A stretch of 46,934 nt of DNA, taken from a virus. A program made the translations under genes and the position numbers. This document shows positions 46,908 to 46,934 of this stretch, piece after piece. Location of the stretch: positions 1 through 46,934 of IMG/VR virus record IMGVR_UViG_3300022539_000142; one strand, 5' to 3'. A model generated the notes under the pieces. The model was not told the origin of the DNA and did not search any database. It worked only from the letters and a program-made list of their open reading frames with translations. Each line of letters opens with the position of its first letter. The stretch's first letter is position 1.

Positions 46908-46934
46908 CTCTTCCTCCTTTCTTTGTTCACTTAA

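Noticed and set aside
1-46934. CRISPR array, integrase, transposase or insertion sequence
   Set aside because: I saw no regularly spaced direct repeats of CRISPR type, no recombinase motifs and no IS-like ends.

Overview
The window is a stretch of a double-stranded DNA tailed-phage genome, most likely a podovirus. It has a P22-type portal, an N4 gp56-type major capsid protein, a large terminase, a 1539-residue internal (ejection-type) protein and a lysis pair. It has no recognisable tape-measure, tail-tube or sheath gene, no integrase and no obvious repressor. The host cannot be named from the sequence. Many genes carry long Shine-Dalgarno sequences close to AAGGAGGTGAT, so the host has an ordinary bacterial 16S tail. 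Both ends of the window lie inside the genome: the polymerase gene runs off the left edge, and a leftward gene at the right edge probably opens another leftward block.

Left arm (1-20.6 kb, all on the minus strand). The promoter-proximal part (20.6-12 kb) is a dense series of about 30 very small genes. Many are zinc-ribbon proteins; one is SLOG-like, one has a SWIM zinc finger and one is a lipoprotein. The distal part (12-0 kb) is the DNA metabolism block: ATP-dependent DNA ligase, a ribbon-helix-helix protein, a Cas4/RecB-like nuclease, a Sak4-like ATPase, an OB-type ssDNA-binding candidate, a ParB-methyltransferase fusion, and a UDG-exonuclease-polymerase A fusion. The fusion appears to start at an AUU codon.

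Control region (19.3-21.0 kb). A strong leftward promoter (TTGACA, 17 bp, TACAAT) sits among repeated TTGGAACA motifs. It drives two small genes that end at an intrinsic terminator. Beyond this, 19.33-19.84 kb has no convincing gene. It holds seven TGTAC motifs, an AT-rich tract and seven inverted GTACA motifs, which resembles a replication origin. A weaker candidate promoter points right into the packaging genes.

Right arm (21-46.7 kb, plus strand). The order is small and large terminase, portal, scaffold-like protein, major capsid, decoration-like proteins, neck/adaptor, tail and appendage proteins (including repeat and Ig-like proteins), internal virion proteins, fibre-like repeat proteins, a glycosyltransferase, an M15 peptidase endolysin and a 3TM-type holin.

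The clearest unexplained signal is a 21-bp palindrome (AAA(G/C)GTCAA, 3-nt spacer, inverse). It occurs eight times, almost always in short intergenic gaps on both arms, and looks like an operator or stoperator network. Other unexplained features are three homologous hairpins that begin at a UAG stop codon, and two structured noncoding gaps at 6.2-6.4 kb and 9.07-9.26 kb.
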